Below, piece by piece: positions 16,895 to 25,930 of a stretch of 64,000 nucleotides of DNA. The stretch is from Marinisporobacter sp. Its GTDB lineage: Bacteria > Bacillota > Clostridia > Peptostreptococcales > Thermotaleaceae. The notes beneath the pieces are model-generated. The model was not told where the DNA came from. It saw only the letters and a program-made list of their open reading frames with translations, and did not search any database. How positions within the stretch are numbered: the first letter of the stretch is position 1; each line of letters starts with the position of its first letter. The DNA lies in assembly GCA_025210525.1 (NCBI GenBank), contig JAOARP010000033.1, positions 1 through 64,000 of the forward strand, read 5' to 3'. A program made the translations under genes and the position numbers.

Positions 16895-19345
16895 TTAAGG
16901 TCTAAATCCCTTTAATCTAAGAGCATTACTTACAACAGATACAGAACTAAGGGACATAGCAGCTCCTGCAAACATTGGATTAAGGAGTGGTCCTCCAAAG
17001 GCATAGAATACTCCTGCTGCTAGTGGAATTCCTAATGAATTGTAAAAGAACGCCCAGAATAGGTTTTGTTTGATATTCCTAATAGTACTTTTACTTAGCT
17101 TGATTGCTGTTACTACATCTAATAAATCACTTTTCATGAGGACAATATCTGCTGACTCTATTGCCACATCAGTTCCTGAACCTATGGCAATTCCAATATC
17201 TGATGAAGCTAATGCAGGGGCATCGTTAATACCATCTCCAACCATAGCTACTACTTTACCTTCCCCTTGAAGCTTTTTGATATTTTCTGCTTTATCTTGA
17301 GGCAATACCTCTGCAAGCACTCTATCTATTCCTACTTGTTTTGCAATAGCCTCTGCTGTTCTTTTATTATCTCCTGTAATCATGGCTACCTCAATGCCCA
17401 TTTCATGGAGCTTCTCAACAGCTTCTCTACTGCTTTTTTTGACAACATCTGCTACAGCAATAATTCCTGCTAATTGATCATCTACAGCTATATACATAGG
17501 CGTTTTTCCTTCTGTTGCAAGTCTATTTGAAACTTCTTCTAATGAAGATAAATTGATATTTCTATCCTTCATTAATTTACGATTTCCTAATAATATATTT
17601 TTATTTTCTAAGGCTACTTCTATTCCATGCCCAGGAATAGCCTCAAAATCATCTACTTTTAATATTTCAATTTTCTCTTTTTCTGCCCCTCTTACGATAG
17701 CTTCTCCTAAAGGATGCTCTGAACCCTTTTCAGCAGAAGCTGCAATTTGAATGAGTTTCTCTTCATTGATCTCACCAGTAGTAATGATATCTGTAATCTC
17801 TGGTCTTCCTTCTGTAATGGTTCCTGTTTTATCAAATACAACGGTCTGTATCTTATGAGCACCTTCTAGAGCTTCTCCACCCTTGATTAAAACACCATAT
17901 TCTGCACCCTTTCCTGTTCCAACCATAATGGCTGTTGGTGTAGCCAGACCTAATGCACAAGGACAAGCAATGACCATAACAGCAATAAATATAGTTAGGG
18001 AAAATACTGGTGTAGCACCACTTATATGCCACGCTAATGAAGAAAGTACAGCAATTCCAAACACAGTTGGTACAAAATAGGACGAAACAATATCTGCCAT
18101 CTTTGCAATAGGTGCTTTTGACCCTTGAGCTTCCTCTACTAATTGAATGATTTGAGCAAGGGCTGTATCACTTCCTACCTTTGTTGCTTTAAATTTTATA
18201 GCCCCTTGCTTATTCATACTTCCTCCAATAATGCTATCTCCTATTCTTTTCTCTACAGGAATACTTTCTCCTGTAAGCATAGATTCATCTACTGAAGTAT
18301 TTCCCTCTACCACTTCTCCATCTACAGGAATTTTCATACCAGGTTTTACAATGATCAAATCGCCTACCTCTACCTCTTCTATAGGTACTTCTATTTCCGT
18401 ATCCCCTTGAACTACAATAGCTGTCTTTGGTGCAAGGTTCATCAGTTTTTTGATAGCTTCTGATGTTTTTCCTTTACTTACAGCTTCTAAAGTTTTCCCT
18501 AAAAGGATTAAGGTAATAATGACCCCTGCTGATTCAAAATATAAATCATGGGCATAATGAATGTCTCCCATACTAATTCTATAAGCTGCATAAAAACCAT
18601 ATACAACTGCTGCACCTGTACCCATGGCTACTAAAGAATCCATCGTTGGGCTTTTTCTAAAAATTGCACTCATTCCTTTTGTATAAAACTTATTTCCTGC
18701 AAACAATATAGGAATAACTAATAGAATTTGAACATATGCAAAATTCATTGGATTTTCAGCTGGATGGATCAGTTCTGGCAAACTTAATCCTATCATAGGT
18801 CCCATAGCAATATATAATAAGGGAACTGCAAATATTAAAGATAGGATGAATTTTTTCTTTAATGTATTGATTTCTTTTTCTTGCGTTTTTTTATTTTCAT
18901 CCGTTTGATTTTCTTTCTCTATTTCTGTTGGAATATATCCTGCTTTTTTTATAGCCTCTTTTATTGCTGATATTCTTACTTTACTTGAATCATAAATAAT
19001 CGTCGCCTTATTGGTAGCTATATTTACATTGACAGATTTTATTCCTTCTAGTTTGTTGATAGCACGATCAACTGTTCTCGTACAAGCGGCTCAGGTCATG
19101 CCCTCTATCCCAATGGTAATTTCCTTATTATTCTCCTCGTCTACTGCTTCATATCCTGCTTTTTTTATAGCATTTTTTATATCTTCTAATGCTATTTTAC
19201 TTTCATCATAGGTACACACTAATTTTTCTGTAGCAAAGTTAACATTAGCTTCTGTAATCCCATCTAGCTTTTTCACAGCTCTTTCAGCAGCTCTAGCGCA
19301 AGCTGCACAGCTCATTCCTTGTATCTTAAATGTTTTAGACACCAT
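16895..19345 (-). CDS. copA: Copper-translocating P1B ATPase with in-frame TGA (candidate selenocysteine)
   Basis: About 816 residues if one TGA (19093-19091) is read through. The first HMA domain has GMSCAAC (residues 10-16). The second HMA reads GMT-TGA-AAC, so the stop replaces the first Cys of CxxC exactly at codon 85. The frame stays open on both sides for the whole length. After the HMA domains come paired membrane helices, the actuator TGES, the copper-channel CPC ([13 protein letters not shown]), the phosphorylated DKTGT, the HP dipeptide ([11 protein letters not shown]), [11 protein letters not shown] and [12 protein letters not shown]. All catalytic motifs are intact, arguing against a decaying pseudogene. 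A hairpin follows the TGA. AAGGAGGTG precedes the ATG. If the TGA were a true stop, an 84-residue HMA protein plus a start-less ATPase would result. Confidence 0.88.
19055..19072 (-). promoter_or_regulatory. SECIS-like hairpin 3' of the copA TGA
   Basis: On the minus strand, 18 bases after the TGA, GTTGAT pairs perfectly with ATCAAC around the loop CGTGCT. Bacterial SECIS elements are short hairpins directly after the UGA with a G in the first two loop positions; here G is loop position two and the loop begins 24 bases after the UGA. The fit is good but a 6-bp stem is short. Confidence 0.55.
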
Positions 19346-19363
19346 TTCAGCACCTCCTTATAC

Positions 19364-19382
19364 TATACCCCCCTAAGGTATA
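19364..19382 (-). promoter_or_regulatory. CsoR operator at the copA promoter
   Basis: TATACCTTAGGGGGGTATA (minus strand) is a G-tract flanked by an AT inverted repeat, the layout of known CsoR boxes. It lies between the -10 box and the ribosome binding site of copA. Confidence 0.78.
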
Positions 19383-19387
19383 TTCTT

Positions 19388-19416
19388 ATATTATCTACTT
19401 TTTTTTATTTTGTCAA
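19388..19416 (-). promoter_or_regulatory. SigA-type promoter of the copper operon
   Basis: TTGACA (19416-19411), 17 bases, TAATAT (19393-19388), immediately upstream of the CsoR operator. Confidence 0.75.
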
Positions 19417-19620
19417 GTATCATAACCCTTTATGTATGGAAAATCTCTTGCTAATGAATACATGATATGATAGGCTCATTGACAAGAGAATAGTGAAACA
19501 GATGGGCTAAACCTCAAAATAGTAAAACCATGACTCTAAAGTGCCCAAGTTACAATGAATTAGATCATAACATTCAGATCATTTGAAACTAAACAACATA
19601 GCAAAGGAATGATTATTCAT

Positions 19621-20367
19621 ATGAAAAATAATATTTCAAGTAAATCCGTATTTTTTTCCACTAATACATTAACAAGAATAAGCTTGCTGATTGCATTAAA
19701 TATTATTTTATCTAGATTTTTAGGGGTAATGCTTCCTATCGCATACTTTCCTACAGTCAAGATTAGCTTTTCACATATTCCAATATTTATATCTGGCATT
19801 TTATATGGCCCTTTTATGGGTTTTATTTGTGGGTTTATATCAGATTATTTAGGTTCTTTTATAGGTAATAGCGGAGGAGGTGGGCTTTTAGGATTTAGAT
19901 TACTTTTTTCTTTATCATCAGGATTAACGGGAATGATTTCTGGATTAATTTTTAAAGTTACAAAGAATAGAGATAGAAACTTCCGCAAAATGAATACAAT
20001 TTTTATTGTATTTGTTTCTATCTGCTTATGCATTGCTTTCTATGCTAAAGCGCTTCTGGTCTCTAGAAATATATTCTTTGTTTTTTTGTTATTTATTATA
20101 ACACTTATTTCTGTATTTCTTCCTGCAGTAGCTAAAAAAAGCAAGCTAGTAAAAAATAGTTTACCCTTATTTGAAAAAATATATTTTATCATAAATGTTT
20201 CAAGGGTGATCACATCAATTTTTATAAATACTTATTTATTATCCATTTTATTTGGTAAAAGCATTGTAGTATTTTTACCAGCTAGAATTATAACTAATTT
20301 TATTATGATTCCATTGTTAGCAATAGGAACAACTGTAATTATACATGCTTTAAACATTAAAAAGTGA
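19621..20367 (+). CDS. ECF transporter S component, folate (FolT-like) family
   Basis: About 248 residues, the substrate-binding membrane subunit of an energy-coupling-factor vitamin importer. TRISLLIALNIILSRFLGV and the stretch PTVKISFSHIPIFISGILYG, then GFICGFISDYLGSFI match the folate-family S component pattern. The middle contains an extra hydrophobic region, making it longer than the usual 170-180 residues, so the C-terminal half is atypical. ATG 19621 is preferred over 19609, which abuts AAAGGA. The 220-base leader shows no riboswitch I can recognise. Its end overlaps the end of the convergent LysR gene by 18 bases. Substrate (folate or another vitamin) is inferred from family only. Confidence 0.75.
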   Translation: MKNNISSKSVFFSTNTLTRISLLIALNIILSRFLGVMLPIAYFPTVKISFSHIPIFISGILYGPFMGFICGFISDYLGSFIGNSGGGGLLGFRLLFSLSSGLTGMISGLIFKVTKNRDRNFRKMNTIFIVFVSICLCIAFYAKALLVSRNIFFVFLLFIITLISVFLPAVAKKSKLVKNSLPLFEKIYFIINVSRVITSIFINTYLLSILFGKSIVVFLPARIITNFIMIPLLAIGTTVIIHALNIKK

Positions 20368-21258
20368 CGAAAACTCCTTTACTAAAAGTTCAATAAATTC
20401 ATTCATATAATCACTAACTGTTGTACTTTTTTTATAAAAACACACAATTTCTATACGACGGTTTTTTATTTCTATTTCGTGAAGGTTGTACTTGTCCCTA
20501 TAAATTGGAAGTTGCTGCATACCAATCATATATGCATTTGTTGATGATACAATCTCATATCTAGCTATTTTATCATTAATATAGATCGTATTATTGAAAT
20601 CTATAAATAACTTTTCTTCAAAAGTATTTGGATAGAAGGATTCATTCCTAAAATGAACAAGTTTATAGTTCTTAAGTTCGATTAGAGGATTATTACTTTT
20701 CAATGCTGGGTGATCCTTTCTTAGTTTTACATACATTTGTTGTATGCATAAAGGAATTACGTTAAATATAGTCTCATCTAAATATTTCTGTATCCCATGT
20801 TTAGAATTGTAAGGGAAACATAAGATCCCTATATCACATTCCTTCTCTAAAACACCACTAATGATTTCATTATACTCACTGATTTTTAAAGATAAATGAG
20901 TATTTTTTGTACACTCATACTTTTTTACAAATTGATTAAAAGTATCCATAACCAGTGAAAAATCAAAGGTCCTTATTTTTATAGAATTAGGTGTATCAAT
21001 TTTTTTTATCGAGAGCATGTGATTACATGTATTCATAATTTTTTTTGCTTCTGTTAAAGCTAAAAATCCTTGCTTTGTAATCTCTATTTTTTTGCTACTT
21101 CTATCAAAAATTTTAAATCCTAATTCAGTTTCAAGGTCTTTTATGGCTTGACTTACAACTCCTTGTGAAACACCAAGCTTTTTAGACGCAGCTGTGAAAG
21201 AACCCGTATTTTTAACTTCTATTAGATAGGTTAATTGTTTGATGGTCATAAGACTCAC
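20350..21258 (-). CDS. LysR-family transcriptional regulator
   Basis: 302 residues. The N-terminal winged helix reads TIKQLTYLIEVKNTGSFTAASKKLGVSQGVVSQAIKDLE, a clear LysR DNA-binding domain, followed by a periplasmic-binding-like effector domain with ECDIGILCFPY. It converges on the ECF S component, with the stop codons overlapping, and a 21-bp inverted repeat lies just upstream of its start. Whether it regulates the vitamin transporter or an unlinked target is unknown. Confidence 0.88.
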   Translation of the reverse strand: MSLMTIKQLTYLIEVKNTGSFTAASKKLGVSQGVVSQAIKDLETELGFKIFDRSSKKIEITKQGFLALTEAKKIMNTCNHMLSIKKIDTPNSIKIRTFDFSLVMDTFNQFVKKYECTKNTHLSLKISEYNEIISGVLEKECDIGILCFPYNSKHGIQKYLDETIFNVIPLCIQQMYVKLRKDHPALKSNNPLIELKNYKLVHFRNESFYPNTFEEKLFIDFNNTIYINDKIARYEIVSSTNAYMIGMQQLPIYRDKYNLHEIEIKNRRIEIVCFYKKSTTVSDYMNEFIELLVKEFSSLFNV

Positions 21259-21282
21259 TTCCTATTAGTTTTTTAGATAGAT

Positions 21283-21303
21283 AACATTAATAAAGTTAAT
21301 GTT
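21283..21303. promoter_or_regulatory. Inverted repeat upstream of the LysR gene
   Basis: AACATTAA-TAAAG-TTAATGTT, perfect 8-bp arms, 25 bases upstream of the regulator. It includes a T-N11-A core and is a plausible autoregulatory LysR site. Confidence 0.55.
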
Positions 21304-21514
21304 CGATGCACATTATTCTGTGATATACTTAATTATGTAACAAATTTTTATATATTTCAACATATAATTTAATATTATTATCTAAAAAAATAATGATTCA
21401 AAATACAGAAGTAGATTATTATTTTATAAAAAACTCCACAATTAAAATTAAGCTTTATGTAGATACTAAAAAATCATGGAGATATAAATTTTAAACATAG
21501 AGGAGGATATATAA

Positions 21515-21703
21515 ATGAAAATGAAACTAATAAAAAACACACCTGAAAAAGAAATTATCAACGAAATCCAAGAACTTAAAAATAAAATAACTGAATTAAA
21601 AAAGAGCAAAATAAGCAAGAATAGTAGTATTTTATTACAAACCTTTGACAAAGAATTAAGCAATAAAATTAAATATTACACATCAGAATATTGTAGCATG
21701 TAA
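21515..21703 (+). CDS. Small hypothetical helical protein (62 aa)
   Basis: Not recognised. A strong AGGAGG lies eight bases before the ATG and a terminator follows directly, so it is probably a genuine single-gene unit. The middle (EIINEIQELKNKITELKKSK) has heptad spacing typical of a short coiled coil, with a basic remainder. No membrane segment or signal peptide. It stands alone between the LysR gene and the Met-rich protein. Confidence 0.55.
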   Translation: MKMKLIKNTPEKEIINEIQELKNKITELKKSKISKNSSILLQTFDKELSNKIKYYTSEYCSM

Positions 21704-21723
21704 AGCGTTTAAGAACGCTTTTA
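21702..21723 (+). terminator. Terminator of the small helical protein gene
   Basis: AAAGCGTT-TAAG-AACGCTTT, followed by a short T run; begins at the stop codon. Confidence 0.72.
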
Positions 21724-21834
21724 GAGAAATCCAGGCTTGCTATCCTTTAATTTTGTATCACAATTCCTTCATCCTGCATATGTTATAACAGAGAGAACAA
21801 AATACATCTTAAATAATTTCAAGGGGGAAATGTG

Positions 21835-22164
21835 ATGTCTAGATGCGATGATTATATGAAAGATTATGGTAAGGATTACGGAAATGAGTACGAATATCCA
21901 ATGTATCCACAAATGCCTATGATGGGTGGCATGCCCATGCCTCAAATGCCTATGATGGGCGGTATGCCAATGTATCCACAAATGCCTATGATGGGTGGTA
22001 TGGGTTGTCCACAAATGCCTATGTGTCCTCCTATGATGGGTGATTATGACGAAGAAGAATTATGCTGTGCAGAGCATATGAATGAATATATGGCTTATAT
22101 GTGCAAAGCAGAAGCTGCCAAAATTCGTGCTATGCAGTGCATGAATAAACATAAGTGTAAATAA
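21835..22164 (+). CDS. Met/Pro/Gly-rich repeat protein, spore-coat-like
   Basis: 109 residues. The N-terminus is acidic/aromatic (DDYMKDYGKDYGNEYEYP). The middle holds three tandem repeats of PQMPMMGGM(P/G) separated by MYP or MP, so nearly half of residues 20-65 are Met. The C-terminal part is Cys-containing and helical (EEELCCAEHMNEYMAYMCKA) and ends with HKCK. Compact coat-like proteins of spore formers often have such composition, and Met/Cys-rich repeats can bind Cu(I); both are inferences. AAGGGGG lies upstream of ATG 21835, which is preferred over GTG 21832. Its terminator is shared with the convergent lipoprotein gene. Confidence 0.7.
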   Translation: MSRCDDYMKDYGKDYGNEYEYPMYPQMPMMGGMPMPQMPMMGGMPMYPQMPMMGGMGCPQMPMCPPMMGDYDEEELCCAEHMNEYMAYMCKAEAAKIRAMQCMNKHKCK

Positions 22165-22173
22165 TCAATTTAA

Positions 22174-22206
22174 AAAGGTTTCTCCTTCTCGGAGAAACCT
22201 TTTGTT
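22174..22206. terminator. Bidirectional terminator
   Basis: AAAGGTTTCTCC pairs with GGAGAAACCTTT with loop TTCTC, T-rich on both strands, between the Met-rich gene and the convergent YhcN-like gene. Confidence 0.85.
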
Positions 22207-22803
22207 TTAGAACAAATCTTCTATTTCATCAACAAAGTCCCTAACATTTCTTCCATTCATTATATTTGTTCTAAAACCTCTTAGTCTTTTCACGCGATCT
22301 TCCTCTGATGTGACATAAACTCTTGATACATTTGGCATTTTTTCTCTTACTTTGCTTGCAATACTTGTTTGAGTTGCTTTCATATCTTCAATAGGAGTTC
22401 CAGTATCTGTATCTACTCCTACGTAACAAGTATTTCTATCTAAGATTACTACTGCATCATCTATTTCTGCCATTCTTTCAATTTCTCTCTCTAAACCTAC
22501 ATTTTCGCCTTTTCCATTGATTCCATAGTTTCCCATATCATTCGGGATGTTATCATAGGTTAAATCCCCTTGATCCCCATATCTGTCTGGAATCGTATCA
22601 TTATCATACATCCCTGTCATATTTCTATCCGTCATGTTTCTATCTGTATCATAACGATTTCTTCCTGGAACTACTTTATTGTCGTACCTATTTGTCTCTG
22701 GAATAGGTCTTCTAGCTGGTGTACATCCTATAACTAAAAAAGCTGACACCATTAAAATTGCTGCTATTACAGAAATACCTTTTATATGTTTTTTCAAAGT
22801 CAA
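22207..22803 (-). CDS. YhcN/YlaJ family sporulation lipoprotein
   Basis: 198 residues with a lipoprotein signal (ISVIAAILMVSAFLVIGC, lipobox VIGC at about residue 27). A low-complexity Asn/Asp/Arg/Met linker contains a short repeat (DRNMTDRNMTG). The C-terminal domain has LEREIERMAEIDDAVVILDRNTC and REKMPNVSRVYVTSEEDRVKRL, the YhcN/YlaJ pattern found in spore membrane lipoproteins of Bacillus and Clostridia. Monocistronic. Confidence 0.85.
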   Translation of the reverse strand: MTLKKHIKGISVIAAILMVSAFLVIGCTPARRPIPETNRYDNKVVPGRNRYDTDRNMTDRNMTGMYDNDTIPDRYGDQGDLTYDNIPNDMGNYGINGKGENVGLEREIERMAEIDDAVVILDRNTCYVGVDTDTGTPIEDMKATQTSIASKVREKMPNVSRVYVTSEEDRVKRLRGFRTNIMNGRNVRDFVDEIEDLF

Positions 22804-22917
22804 GCTCCTTTCTATTTTTATTTATTTTACATTCTTATTTTCTGTTGTTTTTTCTTTTTATATGGCTTGAAACTTTATCTAATTTTTGTGTTATTTATCA
22901 CTATTAATAAAAATTGT

Positions 22918-22950
22918 CAAAAAAATAGGCGAGGATATTTCCTCGCCTAT
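22918..22950 (-). terminator. Terminator after the small membrane protein gene
   Basis: ATAGGCGAGGA pairs with TCCTCGCCTAT around TATT; the minus strand continues with a run of T. Confidence 0.85.
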
Positions 22951-22953
22951 TCT

Positions 22954-23130
22954 TTATCTCCTATGATTATGTTGTACCATATCTACTGTCCCAAGAAGAA
23001 TATGAGCTAGTCCAAAGCCTACAACACCTGCAGCAATCATAGGTGCAACTTCTTTTCTTTTCATAATAGCTCCTGTAAGTGTAACAGCAGACCCTAAAGC
23101 TGTTGGTATTAAACCTTCACGAACTTCCAC
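22954..23130 (-). CDS. Small hydrophobic protein (58 aa)
   Basis: Not assigned to a family with confidence. The start is a GTG at 23130, placed seven bases after AAAGGAGG; an upstream in-frame ATG (23160) has no such site. Two predicted membrane helices are separated by a basic turn: LIPTALGSAVTLTGAIM, MKRKEVAP, and MIAAGVVGFGLAHILLGTVDMV, ending in QHNHRR. Similar short proteins occur near sporulation or envelope genes in Clostridia. Monocistronic with its own terminator. Confidence 0.6.
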   Translation of the reverse strand: MEVREGLIPTALGSAVTLTGAIMKRKEVAPMIAAGVVGFGLAHILLGTVDMVQHNHRR

Positions 23131-23232
23131 ATAAATCCCTCCTTTAATTTTGGAGTTCATTATTAGCTTGCTACCTTTTTTTCTTTTTATCCCTATTAAA
23201 ACTTATCAGATATGGAAAATCCAATAAAATTT

Positions 23233-24432
23233 TTATTGATAATTTTTAGGTATTTTTTCTAATTTTATTTTTAAAGTTTTTTCTTGGTCATTTCTCATGA
23301 TTTTAACATTAATCGTATCTCCAGGTCTATATTGATAAAGTTTTTTTGCCAATTGGTTCATGCTACTCATTTTTTCCTCTTCTATACCAACAATCACATC
23401 TCCCGTGCTTAATCCTCCTTTTCCTGCTGGAGAATCTTTATATACCCTTGCCACATAAATTCCTTCTTTTGGAGCTAAATCAATACCTGTGCTTCTTTCA
23501 AATAAATTTACATTCATCCCTTGAATCCCCATATATACTTTTCTGAATTCACCTTTTTCAATAAATTGATCCACAATAGGTTTTGCCATATTGATGGGAA
23601 TAGCAAAACCCAATCCTTCTCCAGATTTCATCTTTGCTGTATTGATCCCAATGACTTCTCCCTTGCTATTCAGAAGAGGACCTCCACTATTTCCTGGATT
23701 GATAGACGCATCTGTTTGAATGAGATTATCAATACTTTCATTATTATTAACTTCTACACTTCTATTAAGACCACTAATAATCCCTGATGTAACAGTTTTT
23801 TCAAACTCCATTCCTAAAGGATTCCCTATAGCAATAGCCATTTCTCCAACTTGTAAATGATCAGAATCTCCTAAATCAGCAGGAGTTACATTCACACCAT
23901 CTACTTTAATAACTGCTAAATCTAACGATGCATCACGCCAAAGTATTTTTGCATTCTTTTTTGTCCCATCATCAAATAATACATTTAATTCCTCTACATT
24001 TCCATTGTTTACTACGTGGGCATTTGTAAGTATATATCCTCTTTTGTCTACCACTACACCTGTTCCTAATCCCTTTGATGTTCTAGCTCCAAAGAAGAAA
24101 TCTTTTTCAATACTTTTTGTTGTAATTCCTACAACACTTGGCATAGCCTTTTTCGCAACAGCAGATACTAAAAACTCTGTGTTCTCAGGATTTACATGAA
24201 TGACTTGTTTTACATCTGGTCCAAAATAATTCTGTGGATAAGGAATGAGCTTTCCAAATATATATACAGGCATTACATAGCTAGAAATCACACCCCCGAT
24301 TAATGCAGAGATCAAAATAACTGCTATCAGTGTTAATTTTCCTCTTTTTTTAGGTTTTCTCTCTTTTTTGTTTTCTACATAAGTAAATGTTGGTACATCA
24401 ATAATTTCTTGTTGTTTTTGTTCATTTTCCAT
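23233..24432 (-). CDS. htrA: HtrA/DegP-type S1C serine protease with PDZ domain
   Basis: 399 residues. A cytoplasmic N-terminus with a KERKPKKRGK basic patch precedes one membrane anchor (about 29-52). The trypsin-like domain has all three catalytic residues: His in LTNAHVVNN, Asp in DASLDLAVIK, and Ser in DASINPGNSGGPLLN. One PDZ domain follows (GVYVARVYKDSPAGKGGLS-like region, about 300-385). It degrades misfolded exported proteins at the outer face of the membrane. It follows the two-component genes on the same strand by 81 bases, resembling CssRS-HtrA secretion-stress units. Confidence 0.93.
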   Translation of the reverse strand: MENEQKQQEIIDVPTFTYVENKKERKPKKRGKLTLIAVILISALIGGVISSYVMPVYIFGKLIPYPQNYFGPDVKQVIHVNPENTEFLVSAVAKKAMPSVVGITTKSIEKDFFFGARTSKGLGTGVVVDKRGYILTNAHVVNNGNVEELNVLFDDGTKKNAKILWRDASLDLAVIKVDGVNVTPADLGDSDHLQVGEMAIAIGNPLGMEFEKTVTSGIISGLNRSVEVNNNESIDNLIQTDASINPGNSGGPLLNSKGEVIGINTAKMKSGEGLGFAIPINMAKPIVDQFIEKGEFRKVYMGIQGMNVNLFERSTGIDLAPKEGIYVARVYKDSPAGKGGLSTGDVIVGIEEEKMSSMNQLAKKLYQYRPGDTINVKIMRNDQEKTLKIKLEKIPKNYQ

Positions 24433-24513
24433 AAAATCACCACCTAATTATTGTTGATAACTTTATTTTAAAAGAAGGTTATGAACAGAATATGAACAAT
24501 TTGTGAACAAATA

Positions 24514-25929
24514 CTAATTTTTCTTCTCTTCTACAGAAAAAGTAAAAATAGTTCCTAATCCTATCTGACTTTCTACCTTTATACTTTGTCTATGACGATC
24601 TATAATTTTTTTTACAATATATAATCCTAACCCTGTACCTTTTTCATTTCTATTTCTTGATGCATCCCCTTTATAAAATTGATCCCATATCTTTTGCTGT
24701 ACTTTTTCAGACATACCTATTCCATTGTCTTGGATTTCTATCCATACTTTTTCTTGAAACACATAGCTTTTTATATTTAGCTTGCCCGAAGCTTTCATAA
24801 ATTTCATGGCATTATCCAATAAATTAATGAGTACTTGTTCATAGGCATCTTTATCTGCAAAAACATGCTGTTCTTCTTTTTGAAAATCAATATTTACCCC
24901 TATTCCCTTTTGATTGATTTCCTCTTCATATTTTATTAGTGTTCTTACGATTAACTCATTTATATCAAATTCTTTTGGATAGATGGGATATTCCTGTGAC
25001 TCCATTTTTTGTATATCTAATAGATTAGCAATTAGTTGAGTAAGTCTCTTCGTTTCTCTTAAAATAATATTTAGATATTTTTCTTGTTCCCCTTTGTTTA
25101 CGGTTCCATCTACCATTCCCTGTACAAATCCTTGTATCAAAGTTAATGGAGATCTTAATTCGTGAGCAACAGCAGATATAAAACTTCTTCTATTTTCTTC
25201 TATTTTTTCTAATCTTTCTGCCATCGCATTAAAAGTATTTGTAACCTTCCCTATTTCATCTTCTTGTTCATAAGTTGTTACTCTTTGATGGAAATCTCCT
25301 TCTGCTAACCTTTGGGCGACTTCCCCCATTTCCCTTATAGGTGCTGATAGTTTTCTCGAAACAATATATAATATGATAAAAGAAATAAAGAAAGAAACTA
25401 GCATGGCTGTCCAAATAATTTTATGTACCTCTTTTATCGCCTTTGTAATTTCATATAATGGCGAATGCATGATAATGGCATTATCTACTCTTCCATTGAT
25501 AAAAATAGGTACTCCCACCGTTACCATAGGGGTTTTTCCTGCTTCTTCGTAAATTCCTTTTTTTATAATGGTACTTCCCTTTAATACCTCTAGCATATCC
25601 TTTTTTGTTATTTGCTTACCAATCCATTTTTCCTCATCACTAGAAACACCATAAATAATTCCTCTTTTATCAATAATCCATATGCGTGTATTTAAAAATC
25701 GCTCTACAGATCTGAGTTCTAGGTTTAACCTTTCACGAGTAATATATCCATTCAAATAATCAATCACTAACTCATTGATTTTTTCTCCCTCTTCAACGAG
25801 TAGTCTCGTACTTCTATTAAAAAAGTAACTTCCAAAGAGCTGTGAAAAAAGCAAGCCTAAAATCAAGAAAGTTATGACAATAATAATAAAATAAGTACTT
25901 AAAAGCTTTTTAAAAACCGTATTAAACAT
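24514..25929 (-). CDS. Sensor histidine kinase (HAMP, HisKA, HATPase)
   Basis: 471 residues. Two membrane helices (about 10-33 and 165-187) flank an extracellular sensor of about 130 residues. A HAMP linker follows (LSAPIREMGEVAQRLAEGDF), then the H-box AVAHELRSPLTLIQGFVQGM with the phosphorylated His, the N-box LINLLDNAMKF, G1 DNGIGMS and G2 GTGLGLYIVKKI. The extracellular domain and gene order fit a CssS-like sensor of secretion stress. It starts two bases after the regulator stop. Confidence 0.92.
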   Translation of the reverse strand: MFNTVFKKLLSTYFIIIVITFLILGLLFSQLFGSYFFNRSTRLLVEEGEKINELVIDYLNGYITRERLNLELRSVERFLNTRIWIIDKRGIIYGVSSDEEKWIGKQITKKDMLEVLKGSTIIKKGIYEEAGKTPMVTVGVPIFINGRVDNAIIMHSPLYEITKAIKEVHKIIWTAMLVSFFISFIILYIVSRKLSAPIREMGEVAQRLAEGDFHQRVTTYEQEDEIGKVTNTFNAMAERLEKIEENRRSFISAVAHELRSPLTLIQGFVQGMVDGTVNKGEQEKYLNIILRETKRLTQLIANLLDIQKMESQEYPIYPKEFDINELIVRTLIKYEEEINQKGIGVNIDFQKEEQHVFADKDAYEQVLINLLDNAMKFMKASGKLNIKSYVFQEKVWIEIQDNGIGMSEKVQQKIWDQFYKGDASRNRNEKGTGLGLYIVKKIIDRHRQSIKVESQIGLGTIFTFSVEEKKN

Positions 25930-25930
25930 A

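Noticed and set aside
19091-19093. Premature stop making copA a pseudogene
   Set aside because: Every other ATPase motif is intact, the stop falls exactly on a Cys position, promoter and operator are well formed, and a hairpin follows. Decoding as Sec explains it better, though sequencing error is not excluded.
19417-19608. Possible tetrahydrofolate or other riboswitch upstream of the FolT-like gene
   Set aside because: Looked for conserved blocks of known classes and found none.
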